From Chimonanthus salicifolius (Eukaryota > Streptophyta > Magnoliopsida > Laurales > Calycanthaceae), in NCBI GenBank assembly GCA_013350335.1, contig CM023542.1:806001-870000 (forward strand): a stretch of DNA of 64,000 nt. Reading direction: 5' to 3'. The notes under the pieces are model-generated. The model was not told the origin of the DNA, searched no databases, and saw only the letters and a program-made list of their open reading frames with translations. Shown here piece by piece: positions 1 to 12,000 of this stretch (within the stretch, counting starts at the first letter, position 1; each line of letters begins with the position of its first letter). The position numbers and the translations under genes are program-made.

Positions 1-2452
1 AAATGTTAATATGGAATCTTGGCATTAACAAGTGGTCCCACTAAAATGATCCAAGACCACTCATGTTAATATTCTCCCACTTGTTGACATTGACTACTTT
101 AGTCCATTCTCCCGACTTGTTTAATAGTGACCACGATAATATATTCCCTAAGTTGTTTCTTCTTAGATTCTACAATTTAAATAAAGACCCAATTAGTGCA
201 CTCCATTTGAAAACAATCAATCCCATAGTAATTTGAGTGTCCTTATGGACTTCAATTAGATGAAACTATCAATTTAGATTATAGCAATCATACGTCATGT
301 ATTTTGACACACTTCTTCCATATATCGCAAATATTACTAATTTTATCTAACGTAGTCTTTAATAAGGGATTAAGTAGGCTTAGTATACTATTCTGCTTAC
401 TGTCTTGTTCCATTATGTAATTTTTTCTCGAAAGGTTTTTTTTCTATGATGCATAAAAATGTATATGTGCATAGATTTGGTAAGGCAAGAATAAAAAAGA
501 ATCATCTCTATTGTTATAAAAATGTTATGATCAACTTTAATAATGTCTAGTGGCTTTGAAATAAAAGTCATAATTTGAAAAGCCTAAGAAGAAATATTGC
601 AACTATATATGGCTTAATAGCATGCCATAGAATTTACTTTCAGTATTCCTTGAATTTGGATATTGATCAATTTTCAACTCAAGCATTTGGGTTGAGATTA
701 TGGAAGGTTTTTTATGCAGTATTCTTATCATACTACTTAATTTTGGTAGTCCTAATTTTCTTTTAATTGATTTTTAATTTAAATGTAATATAGAATTTTT
801 AAAGATAAATTTTATGTAAAATTAGATCGATATTCTGTTATTTTAAGCTCATTTCGTTGAGATATTACTATTATTGTTATTATTATTATTTTGGGTGGGG
901 CTTGGGTGGTTTATGCATATTTTTGTATTAGCCTCTATACCTTTTTCCTTCTTCATTTGATGCTAATTTCCTCCCACTATTCTAGTATGGAGTCCTAATT
1001 CTATTGTAGTAGTCTAGTACAGGGTCTTGTTGTATTAAATTTGAAGTAGAGAACAAAGGGATTTCTTTTTGTGCTTTGGGCCAGGCACAATCAAGGGGAG
1101 GGGAATTCAGATGTCCTGTGCATTGATTGTGGATGATACTTAAATCTGCTTGATCAAGTAATCAATGGTAATATTGTATGATGGAATAGTGTCACAATTC
1201 AACAGTAGCATATCCAGTTCATGTGGGACAGAGTGTGGTGTGAAAGATTGGTAGATAAGTGCCTCTGTTGGCAAAGCAGGAATTTTTTTGTAGAAATGAA
1301 TGCTCATTAATGGTTGAAGATTAAGGTTTTTAACTGATAATAATTATAATAGTTCTTATCTTTCTATTTATTGACACAAATTTCTGGTCTGAGTTTTATG
1401 TTCTACTTTATGAGTAGCATTTTTTTTTTTGTAAATTTGGTTTTAGTATGAATTGTTGGGGTACTTTGGAATTTGGAACTTTTCCTCTTCTATGTGTAGA
1501 CCAAAAGATGAAATAACTAAAAGAGGGTATGCACATAATGCAAAAGTCGCACACCACTAGGGAGGATGTCAGTTTTACATGGAAAATCCTTCAAGGAGAA
1601 GGGAAAAACTACATGACAAACTCTAAATCACTTCAACTTTGTAGAAGTAATGGGATGACAATTGTTTACTTCTGTCAACTCTACTAACCAAGAAGATTAG
1701 TCAAGATTACAAAGTATCAAGAAACATAGAGTTCTTGGATTTCAAATATGAACTTACTTCTCATCAATGATGGAGTCAATGGTTTACGTCTTTTTTTTTT
1801 GACATTTTTTTCTAGGTGATAGAGGTAACTTCAATGAATGTTCTTGTACTTCCGATGTGAGTTTGCCTTGCAAAAAAACTCATCTCGTTTCAACTTTTCT
1901 TGCTACCCGTGATACCCGTGGGCCATCACCTCATCATGTGGTGGACCCACTTAGCATGAATGACATGAAATCATGATAGCATCTTCTTATTTCAAATTAT
2001 TTGAATCCACAAGTTATCGTTACTGTTCCTTGATGTTTTCCTTTTGGCATTTATTCTTTTTCATTTTGTTTACATTTTTCCATGCATTGAATGGTATTCT
2101 TTACTCATTTTTATGTTTTTATTACATTAGTTATGAAATAGTATTTTGCCACTTCTATTTTGCAAAGTAGAGTTGGACATATGGTAAGCTGAGTTCTGTA
2201 GATGTGGATAGTGAAATCAACAAGCAAAATTTCATTAGTGCTATGTCGTTTAATGTGGCATTTCTTATAAACTGAATTTAGTTGGATACTGTATTTTTAT
2301 CTTTTTAAGTTTGTTGCTCAGTCAGTTATATTTATTTTCTAGTATGAATGTTTATTTGTCATTTTTGTATTTTTTAGGCTATTGGTTATCAGCTTTGTAC
2401 AATCGATGCATTTAATTGTCACTCTAATCTGTAGTCCTTGGGTGTTTGGCAG
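1..2452. other. AT-rich stretch upstream of the PP2C gene
   Basis: I see no convincing coding exon here. The open frames at 575-766 and 1973-2170 are short, rich in aromatic residues and resemble no family. A small ATT/GTT microsatellite lies near 861-893. The missing first exon and promoter of the downstream phosphatase may lie in this stretch or left of the window. I could not identify them by reading. Confidence 0.5.
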
Positions 2453-5400
2453 TTGGAAAGCATTTGTGAAAATAAGGCTATTAAAGATGACCAACAAAAT
2501 GAGTCTCTAAACTTCATGCCAATCATTCGGTCAGGGGAGTGGTCTGATATTGGTACCCGTCAATATATGGAAGATACTCATGTTTGCATTGCAGATCTAG
2601 CTAAGAAGTTTGGCTACAGTTTCCTGGCTGGTGAAGCTATTTCCTTCTATGGAGTAAGTTCTAATTTCTCTTTCTTTTTGTATTTTTTTTTAATTAGTTG
2701 ATTTTTTTTTTTTTTGTATTCAATTCTCAAATCATCTTTTATTTTTGATATTTTAAATTGGATTTTTAATTTAATAAGGGTAGATGTTTTTCTAGACCTC
2801 ATACTCTTTGTATTGTCATGGTGTCTGTTCTTTTATTCATGTGTTATGAAAAAAGTAGTTGAACTATAAATACTATCCAAAAAAAAGTAAGGGAACTATA
2901 AATCTTTAATTAATAGGAATAATGCATGAAGGATGTTCTTGAGAAGAATGGATTGTGCTATAAAAATGCATGTCCTCATGGATCTAATGCAAAGAATCCT
3001 TTTGTTATGATATGTTAGGATTAGGATTAGGGTTAGGTTAAGCTTAGGTGTTGAGATAGGATAGTAATATGTTAGAAGATATTAAAATAATGACAACTTT
3101 ATCCAATCTTTTAAGTATCTCAATAACCTAGGGATAATCCTAATCCTAATCCTAACATACCCAACACCTTTCACAATGGGATGCATGTTTGGATAAAAAC
3201 AACACTAGGGTGAATTCTTAGGAGAATGACTTTGAAAGTGGATAAGAGACCATATATGACACATGGTTAGTGGGATGTGCATGAGAGACCATATGGATGG
3301 GTGGTGGGTGGAGTTTCATTTCCATCCAGTAATTTAAGGAGGAAAATCATAAGGCTTGGATGAGCAATTATGATAAACCTACCATTCATGCGGCCCCATA
3401 AACATCCCACACAACATAATGGTTTCTTAACAACATTTGGGGTTAGTCTCCATGGTCAATATTGCTAAGTTCATCTCTCTCAGAGATTCTTTCTCCATTT
3501 TTTTCCCTTAAAGTTGGAATAAAAGTAAAAAAATGAAAAAAAAGGTAATGTAATAATCGACCATTATCAAGGACAAGAAACTCTTATCTTAATTGGTTGC
3601 TGAAGAAACAAGTGATCAACAATTGGCCTTTGTTGGTCTATCAAAGTAAATTTTATAGGAAAAGATAAAATGAAGCTATAGTAATGGCAACAAATGTGCT
3701 CTTTAGGCTTAAATGGCATTTTGTGCATGCGAACTTCTCACAGACTAGGTCAAAACTAGTGTTTTGAAATCCAATGAAAAATTAATGATCAAATGTCCAT
3801 TTTAGTTGTTTTATCTCCTTGATGAACAAAAGAGTTGTTAAAAGTTTGTCGTTAGAATATGATAAGAGTAATATTTTTTCATAGAAAGAATATGACATAG
3901 TAATTAGATGGGAAAATTGGTGCTCTTGTAGAAATAAAATCAAAGATAATTTCAAAAATTTTCGTTGAAATGTATTCTTGTAGTCATTGAAATATGACTA
4001 ATTGTCTTTAGATTGAGTGGCATGTTGTTGTAAATGGAGTTGAATTTTAAAAGGTTTTTAGTTTTATGGTTCTCCCTTTTGTTGTTAATAGATTTTAGTT
4101 TGATAAGATTATATGCATGTGAAGTATCTAAAATTCTTTTACACTGTGGACTATAGATTTATTCTTTACACATTGTAGTTGTTATCACTATCACGACCAT
4201 GCTCATCATAACCATGTTAGCCTTATCCCATCTATTTAGTTAGGCCCTATTTGGTTGCCATTCTCATGTATAAGAATGGAAATAATGGTCCAAGCCGCTC
4301 TCTTCCCATTCCACACCGAGACATGCAAGACATCCCCCCCAAAGACTTGTTATTGTTAGAATGGAAAATTTCTTTATAAAAAAAGTAGTGCTTTCGAATG
4401 GCTCAAATGAGCCATCCAAAACCTACCTAACACACATTTTTTCTTTGGGAATTAGTGCCATGTCAACATTTGTTACCATTCTACTCCTCCCTTGCCAGTT
4501 ACCAAATAGGCCCTTAGTTTTGATTATGTATTGTAAAATATTCAAGTATAAAACTTGACAAGTTTTTAGTGACGTTCAATTTTCTATTAAAATTTTCTGT
4601 TTTCCTTAATGCATAATTTCACATCAAAAGGACTCCACCATGGAGTAGATTGCTGGTTAATATAGAAAAGACAAATAGATAAATCCTTAAAACTAGAATT
4701 AGGAATGAGTATATTAGGAAAACCTAAAAAAATAGCCCCAATAATTGAGAAGGGGTAAGGACACCTATGATGGTTTTAGCATGTTATGACAAGTAGAAGT
4801 AACCCCTGTACAATGAATTGAAGTTTTGTAGGTGGCCAGTGAGGGGGTAGACCTTCAAAGATTTGGATCAAGGGGAGTGAAAATAGACATGATAAAATGG
4901 AGAGTGACAGGATATAGTCTTTGGTGGGGTAGAATGGCAAGTAGAACTTAAAATGGTTGTTGATTGATAATGAAGAATTTCACCAATGGGGTTGTTTTAA
5001 AGGTCTTGGTTAATAGTTGTGTGGACCGTTACCTTAAGAATCTAAAAAACCACCATTACCTCGGTAATCTCACAAATCTTGAAGACCTTCAATGTGAAGT
5101 TTGCTTAGTTTGTGCTATGGGTGGTTATATTACCTCGGTAATCTCACAAACCATGAAGACCTTCAATGTGAAGTTTGCTTAGTTTGATCTATGGGATCGG
5201 TGGAGTTTGCTCCCCTTTAACAAATTGTTTGGTGGTTTGCAATTTTGGCTTTCTTTTTTTCCCATTTAATTCACATGTAGTTTGGAGAGTCTGGTTATTG
5301 TCATTATGAGCGAAGTTGGAAAACTTGAAGTCCTATGGAGTTTTTGAATTTGTCTTGTGTAGATTATGTGGATTGAAATTGATACAAGCACCACAACTAG

Positions 5401-7633
5401 AATGGTGGATGAAGTCGTTATGAAGAGAGAGAGCGAGAGCGAGAAGTGGCTTTTCCTTAATGCTTCATTTTAAATGTCCTAGAGGTCGTTCTTCATTCCT
5501 GTTTTCTTCACCATTGCCATGGATTAAATCTTGTTGGTGGCGCCCACTTTGGTTTCAAATTTCCAACTTTCATAAGAAAGGCTGCTGGTTCTATCAAGGG
5601 TGTATTCTTCTATTTTCTTGCACTATCTCAAATTTATTACATATTACTCTATTATTTGTGGATATTCTCTTACATATACTCTATTAAATCCTATGTATTA
5701 GCTTTGTGGCTCGTGATTTTTGGCGCTTATTTTTGGATTCTACTATGGTGCTGCTATCTCATTCTTTTTCACATGCAAATTACAAGGGTGACATTTCCCG
5801 ACAAAAATCATGGAAGCTCAGTTTCTTTTAAACAAGTGTCATTTGAATGCTGTAAAGTGGTCACTTGGAGGGGGGCAACAACTATGGGATTCTTCTTGTA
5901 TAAGGGGCACAAAAGGTTTTTAAAAATAATATTAAAAAAAGGCTACAGTAGCTATTAGGCATGTTTTACGAGGGTTCAATGCTACAATTTGTGGGGGGTG
6001 AATTAGCTAAAAGAGGAATTGATAAGGACGTTTTGTATTTTATCATTCTAACAATGGTATCATTTGTTGGATGTTGGGGGAGCATACTTTGTACATTCTT
6101 CTATTTCTCCTAGATGTGTTTGTTGAGTTAAAAAAAAAAAAAATTCCAAAATGGGCAATCTTACTTTCTCAAGGGAGAAGGAAAAGGAATAGAAAATTCA
6201 TTAAGACCCATTCATGCACATGCTGTACTCGTGAGTGGAACAGGTAAAAAAAAATGACCAAGTCCCATCCTCATTGGTATGACAAGGATCTTCATTTAAG
6301 TTATTACGCTCTTTGTTCCAACCCTTGTGATAATCACATGCTTATATTCAAATCCTATTCCTTCTTCTCCAAAATATAAATCGATGACTGTATTAGTGCA
6401 CCATTGTATCTCCCAGCAGACTTGGTTGTAGTTAACACAGACCGACATCTTGGATTCAAGACTTGATTCCCTGTAACATGTTGATGTTTGTGTCTTTTAT
6501 TTGGAAGCCAGTGACACCTACAAACTTGTTTTACATTAGCACAATTGGAATTGATTGCCCAGCATAGTTTGATATTTGGGTCTTATTCTGAAAACCAGTG
6601 AAGTAAAAGCATCCCACATGTCAAAGTGCACATGCAAACTAAGGATCTAAGATGTCTAACGCTATGCCCAATTCTGACTCCAGGTATTTGATGGGCATGG
6701 AGGTAAGAGTGCTGCACAATTTGTCCGTGACAATTTGCCACGTGTTATCGTTGAGGATGCAGATTTTCCTATAAAGCTTGAAAAAGTGGTCACAAGGTCA
6801 TTCAAGCAGATGGATTCAAAGACGTGTTCTCTTCAATCCTCTCTATCTTCTGGGACGACGGCATTGACCGCAATGATATTCGGAAGGTTGGTTTCCCTCT
6901 ATTCACTGCAATAATATCTATTACATGCTTCAGTGAAAATGTATGCGGACGAAAAATGTTTTTGATCACTTCCTCCCTTGCATATCTATCTTCTGTTGGT
7001 GGTGTTTATTTATTTGTTATTTATTTTGGGACATGCTTCCTTTCTATGATGGAACTATTCTGGAACAGATCTCTACTGGTAGCAAATGTTGGGGATTGCC
7101 GGGCAGTGCTTTCTCGATGCGGATTAGCAATTGAGATGTCAAAAGATCACAAGCCTGGCTGTGTGAAGGAGAGGGGCCGCATTGAATCATCAGGTGGGTT
7201 TATCGATGATGGATACTTAAATGGGGAACTTGGTGTGACGCGAGCTCTAGGTGACTGGCATATTGAAGGGATGAAGTCAGTTGGTGATTGCAGGGGGCCA
7301 CTAAGTGCTGAACCTGAACTGAGACTCTCTACCTTAACAAAAGAAGATGAGTTCTTGGTAATTTGTAGTGATGGAATATGGGATGTCTTCACAAACCAAA
7401 ATGCAGTAGACTTTGTGAGGCGGCGGCTCCAAGCACACAATGATGTAAAAAGGTGCTGCAAGGAATTGATTGGTGAGGCTATAAAGCGAGGTGCAATTGA
7501 TAATCTGACGACTGTGATGATATGCTTTCATTCAGATCCCCCTCCACAATTTGTAATGCAGAAGAAGGGTAGAGTTAGGAGGAGCATCTCAATAGAGGGT
7601 CTTCAGAGTCTCAAGTGTTCAATGGAAGGGTAA
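2453..7633 (+). CDS. Protein phosphatase 2C (PP2C), first exon not found
   Basis: A Ser/Thr phosphatase of the PPM family, metal dependent, probably cytosolic or nuclear. Three exons join in frame: 2453-2653, 6684-6886 and 7069-7633, with AG acceptors and GTAAGT/GTTGGT donors. They encode about 322 residues. Visible PP2C motifs in order are RQYMEDTH, FYGVFDGHGG, SSGTTALTA, VANVGDCRAV, SKDHKP, DGYLNGELGVTRALGDW, CSDGIWDV and DNLTTVMICF, so the metal-binding aspartates are present. The C-terminal RVRRSIS segment resembles Arabidopsis At2g33700-type PP2Cs. The family is usually about 350-390 residues, so an upstream exon carrying the start is probably missing. Otherwise translation would begin at the in-frame ATG at 2516, just before RSGEWSDIG. 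The first intron is about 4 kb and contains a MITE and small repeats. I am sure of the family and less sure of the 5' end. Confidence 0.93.
3011..3159. repeat. Fold-back repeat with TTAGG-like arms
   Basis: The left arm reads TATGTTAGGATTAGGATTAG and the right arm is its near-perfect inverse complement, separated by about 110 bases. It lies in the first intron of the PP2C gene. It looks like a small MITE or fold-back element. The telomere-like TTAGG runs are imperfect and short, so this is not an interstitial telomere array. Confidence 0.6.
4243..4513. mobile_element. Tourist-like (PIF/Harbinger) MITE
   Basis: The ends are GGCCCTATTTGGT at the left and ACCAAATAGGCCC at the right, an inverted pair. 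They are flanked by TTA on both sides (4240-4242 and 4514-4516). Terminal inverted repeats of this type with a TTA duplication are typical of Tourist MITEs. The length is 271 bp and there is no coding capacity. It sits inside the long PP2C intron. Confidence 0.72.
5055..5195. repeat. Two-copy direct tandem duplication, period 74 bp
   Basis: Two adjacent units, 5055-5120 and 5129-5195, both begin ATTACCTCGGTAATCTCACA and end near GTTTGCTTAGTTTG, with only a few mismatches. This is a recent local duplication in the PP2C first intron with no apparent function. Confidence 0.8.
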
Positions 7634-9088
7634 TCTAAAGCTAATTAATTGTGGCATCTGAAACTTTTGATTGTATATAATTTGATGATTCTACAATAAT
7701 TACTATTGCTGTTATTAATATCATCATCAAAGAGAAAATGTAATTGTATCATTAGATTGGTCGTGTTGGGAATTTCAATTTGTATGGACGGTTACTTGCT
7801 TTCCTCTATGATGGCATTTGAGAAGTCCCAAGAACGGTGGTGGGTTAAAGTTTAGGGGTTCATGGCCGGATTCCAGTTGAGCTATGCTCTGTGATAGCCC
7901 GAGCATGTTTATATATCAGGCTTTGTAAAGTTAAACAGACAAGCTCAGGCTTGATATTAAAAATTCAACTATTTAGATTGAAAATAAACTATAAATGGAC
8001 CTAATTTGAGTCTCAACTCATTTTAGTCATTCGATTTTAGTGTTCAATATCTGACGGTCTTGTGTTCAAATCCATTTCTTTATGACACCTTCAGGCATTT
8101 AGGGAAAAGGTCAGGCTTGGAACAACCCTTTGAAGTATATGGTTTGCAATTCCATAAAATTTCCATTATTTGGAGAAGTTGCTTTCGAGGTTCAAAGACT
8201 TTTTCAATGAATGAGTTGGCCTACTACAATCTTGATTTCCGATCTTAATTATTAGTTTAACTTAAAGATAAAGGGAGTTGAAAAGTAAAAACAAAAAGTT
8301 AAGACAAATGACGGAGACACTTTTTTTTTTTTGGGACAGATAAAAATTACTTTTATGGTGACTTTCTATAGTAAAAAAGACAAAATTACAATATATGCAC
8401 CCATAATTTTGTATTCTTTTATAGAATGTGCATTAAAGAATGGAAAAAGGAAGTGTTTCTATCATTTGGTAAAAAAACTACTAAATTACCAAGTACAAAT
8501 ATGAATTCATCATATAAATGATAATATCTTGGTAAACACTTTGAATTTCTTATTACCATTTTTATTTTATTTATTCTATTTTTATTATTTTTAAATATTA
8601 TAATTACCACGATATTTTCCCAGTAAAAATCCAAAAATTTAAAAATATCCCAATATTACCAACCGCCGTTAATATCCCGAGAACGGTATTTGTGACAATG
8701 ATCAGAACCACAATCCTGATGATACCGAGTCATTGTAGTCAAGTTACAAATATATTTTTTTATTCATGCAATTCATTTAGTTTTCTTTCATGTATTGGTT
8801 CATCCTGCCCTTGAAACCCTATCCCTTTTTAGTGATATTATCATCATTTAATCGATCAAAGTAATAATTCATAACAAGAAAATGCAAATGGTTTCTGTGC
8901 ACAATAGCATTAAAATACAAGTCAAAAATAAATTAAAAACAACTAAAACTGCATCCCTGACATATCAAACCATGTCCAAGGCCCCAAGATGCTTCTTCCC
9001 TTTATGATAATTAATCTAAAAAACACCAACTCATTATGCCATCAGTGGCTTAGGCCAGCCCTTGGATTATTAGTAATCATAATTATAC
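7634..9088. other. Intergenic region between convergent genes
   Basis: This region lies between the stop of the PP2C gene and the stop of the anthranilate phosphoribosyltransferase gene on the other strand, so it holds both 3' UTRs. It is AT-rich. I see no exon, RNA gene or clear element ends. Confidence 0.55.
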
Positions 9089-12000
9089 TCAAGCAACTCC
9101 AACAATAGCCGGTTCTTTTAACTTCTGCAATGGTCAAATTAAAAGAGAAAATGTATGGTGGTATCAGAGCACTTCAAGCAAAGGGGTCTACAATCTTTCA
9201 AGAATTATAGATCATACTTACATTAGAGAGTTCAATCCATGAATCAAGTGTTTTGAGAGCTCGACCAGACACGAGCGTTTTGCGTGCTAGGATAACTCCA
9301 TCACCAAGGGTGTTCACATTCCCACTTACCAGGAGAGCTGCTGCTGCGTTTAAGATCTGATTTTTGTGAAACATGAATATTTAAAACATTAGAAACCGGC
9401 TACATGAAAAAATAAATGAATAATATTAATTAATTGATTAGTGTTTTTTTTCAATACAAGATTTCTTTATCAGTAGTTCGATTATAAAGCATTATACCTG
9501 AATGAAAAGGATCGCTATTTTATTTATTTATTTTAAATGGTGGGAGATCTTGTGTTGGATAAAGTATAGAGGGGGCATCAACCATCAACAATCTCGCATA
9601 AGATATATGTGCTGCAAAAATCTAAATATTCTGACAGCATACAACAGTCCGTGTCTTTGATGTTCACTTGGGGGCTGTTTACCATTTTCCTGCTGATGGA
9701 AAATGAAATGCACAGAAAATGAGAACAACCCCTCTTCCATGAAACAAGAGCTCCTTGCCAAGAGCTCTTCTTCAAATATTTCAGTGCATATCTATCAATT
9801 ATAGGCATATATATACCCATGTGAGTATGCTGAATTTTTTACTCCATATTTTTCTAAGGCAACCGTATTATATCCGAAAGTATCTGTTCTCAAATTTTTG
9901 TCGTTCACATATTTTTTTAACTAAATTTTTAACCACATCATTGACCAACTTGATTGGACAATACTTGTGCTTATCCCGTAATGTACTTTTGCCATATGCC
10001 AAATAACTAACTAGGGTTGGGAATTGCATGGTGAGAAAATTGCCAACACTACCTTCGCAAATATGGGCATGGAACAAGAACCTCCTCCTTTTGGTAGTGC
10101 ACCAAAAACAAGAAGCATTACAAGTAAAAGGATGCAAGTCCTCAAAAATGAATATGGTTCCCTGGACTAGGGTAATCCTCCAAAACCTCAAATTCTTCAA
10201 ATTCTAGCATGGGTTAATGGCTTAGGAGATACTTATCACGTGAATGGCATCTCAGTCTCATTTGCATTCCAAGATCAAGGAGTGTGAGATTAGCTAATAG
10301 AACATTTACTAGAGTTATGGGCAAAGATGAGACCTCCATTTCAACATCATGTTCCTTAGTCCTAATTCTTGTTTCCAATTTTTCCAATCCATTTGTTTTT
10401 TTTTTTAAGTAACTTCATTAAAAAATAAATGAACACTTTTACCACCAAACTACAATACAATTTGTTATGGACCTAGAAAAATGTATAATTAGCAAAAAAA
10501 GAAAAAAAAGAAAGGTAATCACTGTATGTTCAAGACAATGTGATTGGTGTATTTTTCACATGATCAACCTCTCAAACAGAAAAGGAGAAAAATGTGCTTT
10601 CACATGGTAGCCTTTGAAAAGTTGGCTGTATTGTATGAATTTAAATTGGTGAGTGATGGTTCATGCATACCACCAAATGGACAAGACTTGCAAAGGATTG
10701 TGGCTTCAAGCCGACCCTGAAACCTAGGGTCTAAGCTTGTAGTTCATAGATAGACCATGGAAATAGAGAAGGTACTTACAAGTGCATCTGCAATTGATCC
10801 CTCCTCTCCAGCAAGTACATTCCTGAGAACTTGTGCATTGAATTCAGGGCCGCCTCCTTTCAAGTTTTCTATAGTACAACGGGGAATACCAAAATCCACT
10901 GTAAAGAACATGTGTTGGGTCAGTTCAATTGGCATCCAGCATCATAATCACGAAAAAAAAAATGCTTATGGATAAATGAGCTGAATGATGTATAATGATT
11001 TATCTAGGAATTCTCACTCATTTCCAGACCAAGCCCATCTAATTGTTGGATATGTGTGTGCCTATAATTGTTAACTACAGCAGCACATTAACTTTATCTA
11101 ACATGTTGTCTTTGTCATGATTAAATACGGAAATAGAAACGAAAAGATGGTTACATGGATCAAAGGAGAATTTCACGATATTTTCTGGACTAACATCAAG
11201 GACAAATCCAGGCCCTGCAAAAATCAATACATTGATCAGTAACTAACAACTAAAGATGCAAATGATTCGGAGAACAAAAGCCAATTTCACTAAGATATTA
11301 TGAATCAAACTTAAGATTTTAAGCTTTAAAAGAAGCAAACTTAAATAGTTTCCATATATGAAATGAAGAAAAAAGGGGAAAAATAAAAAAAAGGTACATA
11401 CCAAGAGGACTCATTTCATCTAAACCCTCGGAGTGAACAACCAATGCTCTTTTCATCCCAAACCTTTGTAGTGATTTAGCCATCTTGTAGACCTATCCAT
11501 GCAATTGATTCAAAAAACTATCAACTAGCCACGTATATTAGCAAAAATCATGTCTCTAAAATAGAACCCCTAATGAAACAACATTTTTACCACAAAATCT
11601 AACACACAGATCAAAATAACCATGTATCAAAACATGCAGCGTCAAGATGTCACAAAAACATGTGTCACACATGAAACGCCAGTGTCATTTGTAATACAAA
11701 CCACATTTTGTCATTTTGGGTAAGTGCCTAAGCTTTTAAAAAAAAAAAAACCGAAGGATAATGTAGGGGAAACACTTCTGTACAAAGGTAAAGACAACAA
11801 ATAGTTTATGCTGGCCTCTCTACTCATTGGAGATTGGCAAACTATGGAGTTCTCTCTATCCTAGTACCAGAGGATTGTGTACATGGCATTCAAGCCACCT
11901 ACATAGAACAAAGCAACCCAAAGCAATGTACCCACGTCCATCCAACTGATTGGTATGATTTGGAGTGCAAGATTTTGACTGAGTTGAAGTAATTCATCCA

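Noticed and set aside
6824..7633. One continuous 269-residue open frame starting at 6824
   Set aside because: The stretch 6887-7068 reads intron-like residues between IFGR and SLLVANVGD. GT and AG sites at its edges restore PP2C homology, so it is an intron, not coding.
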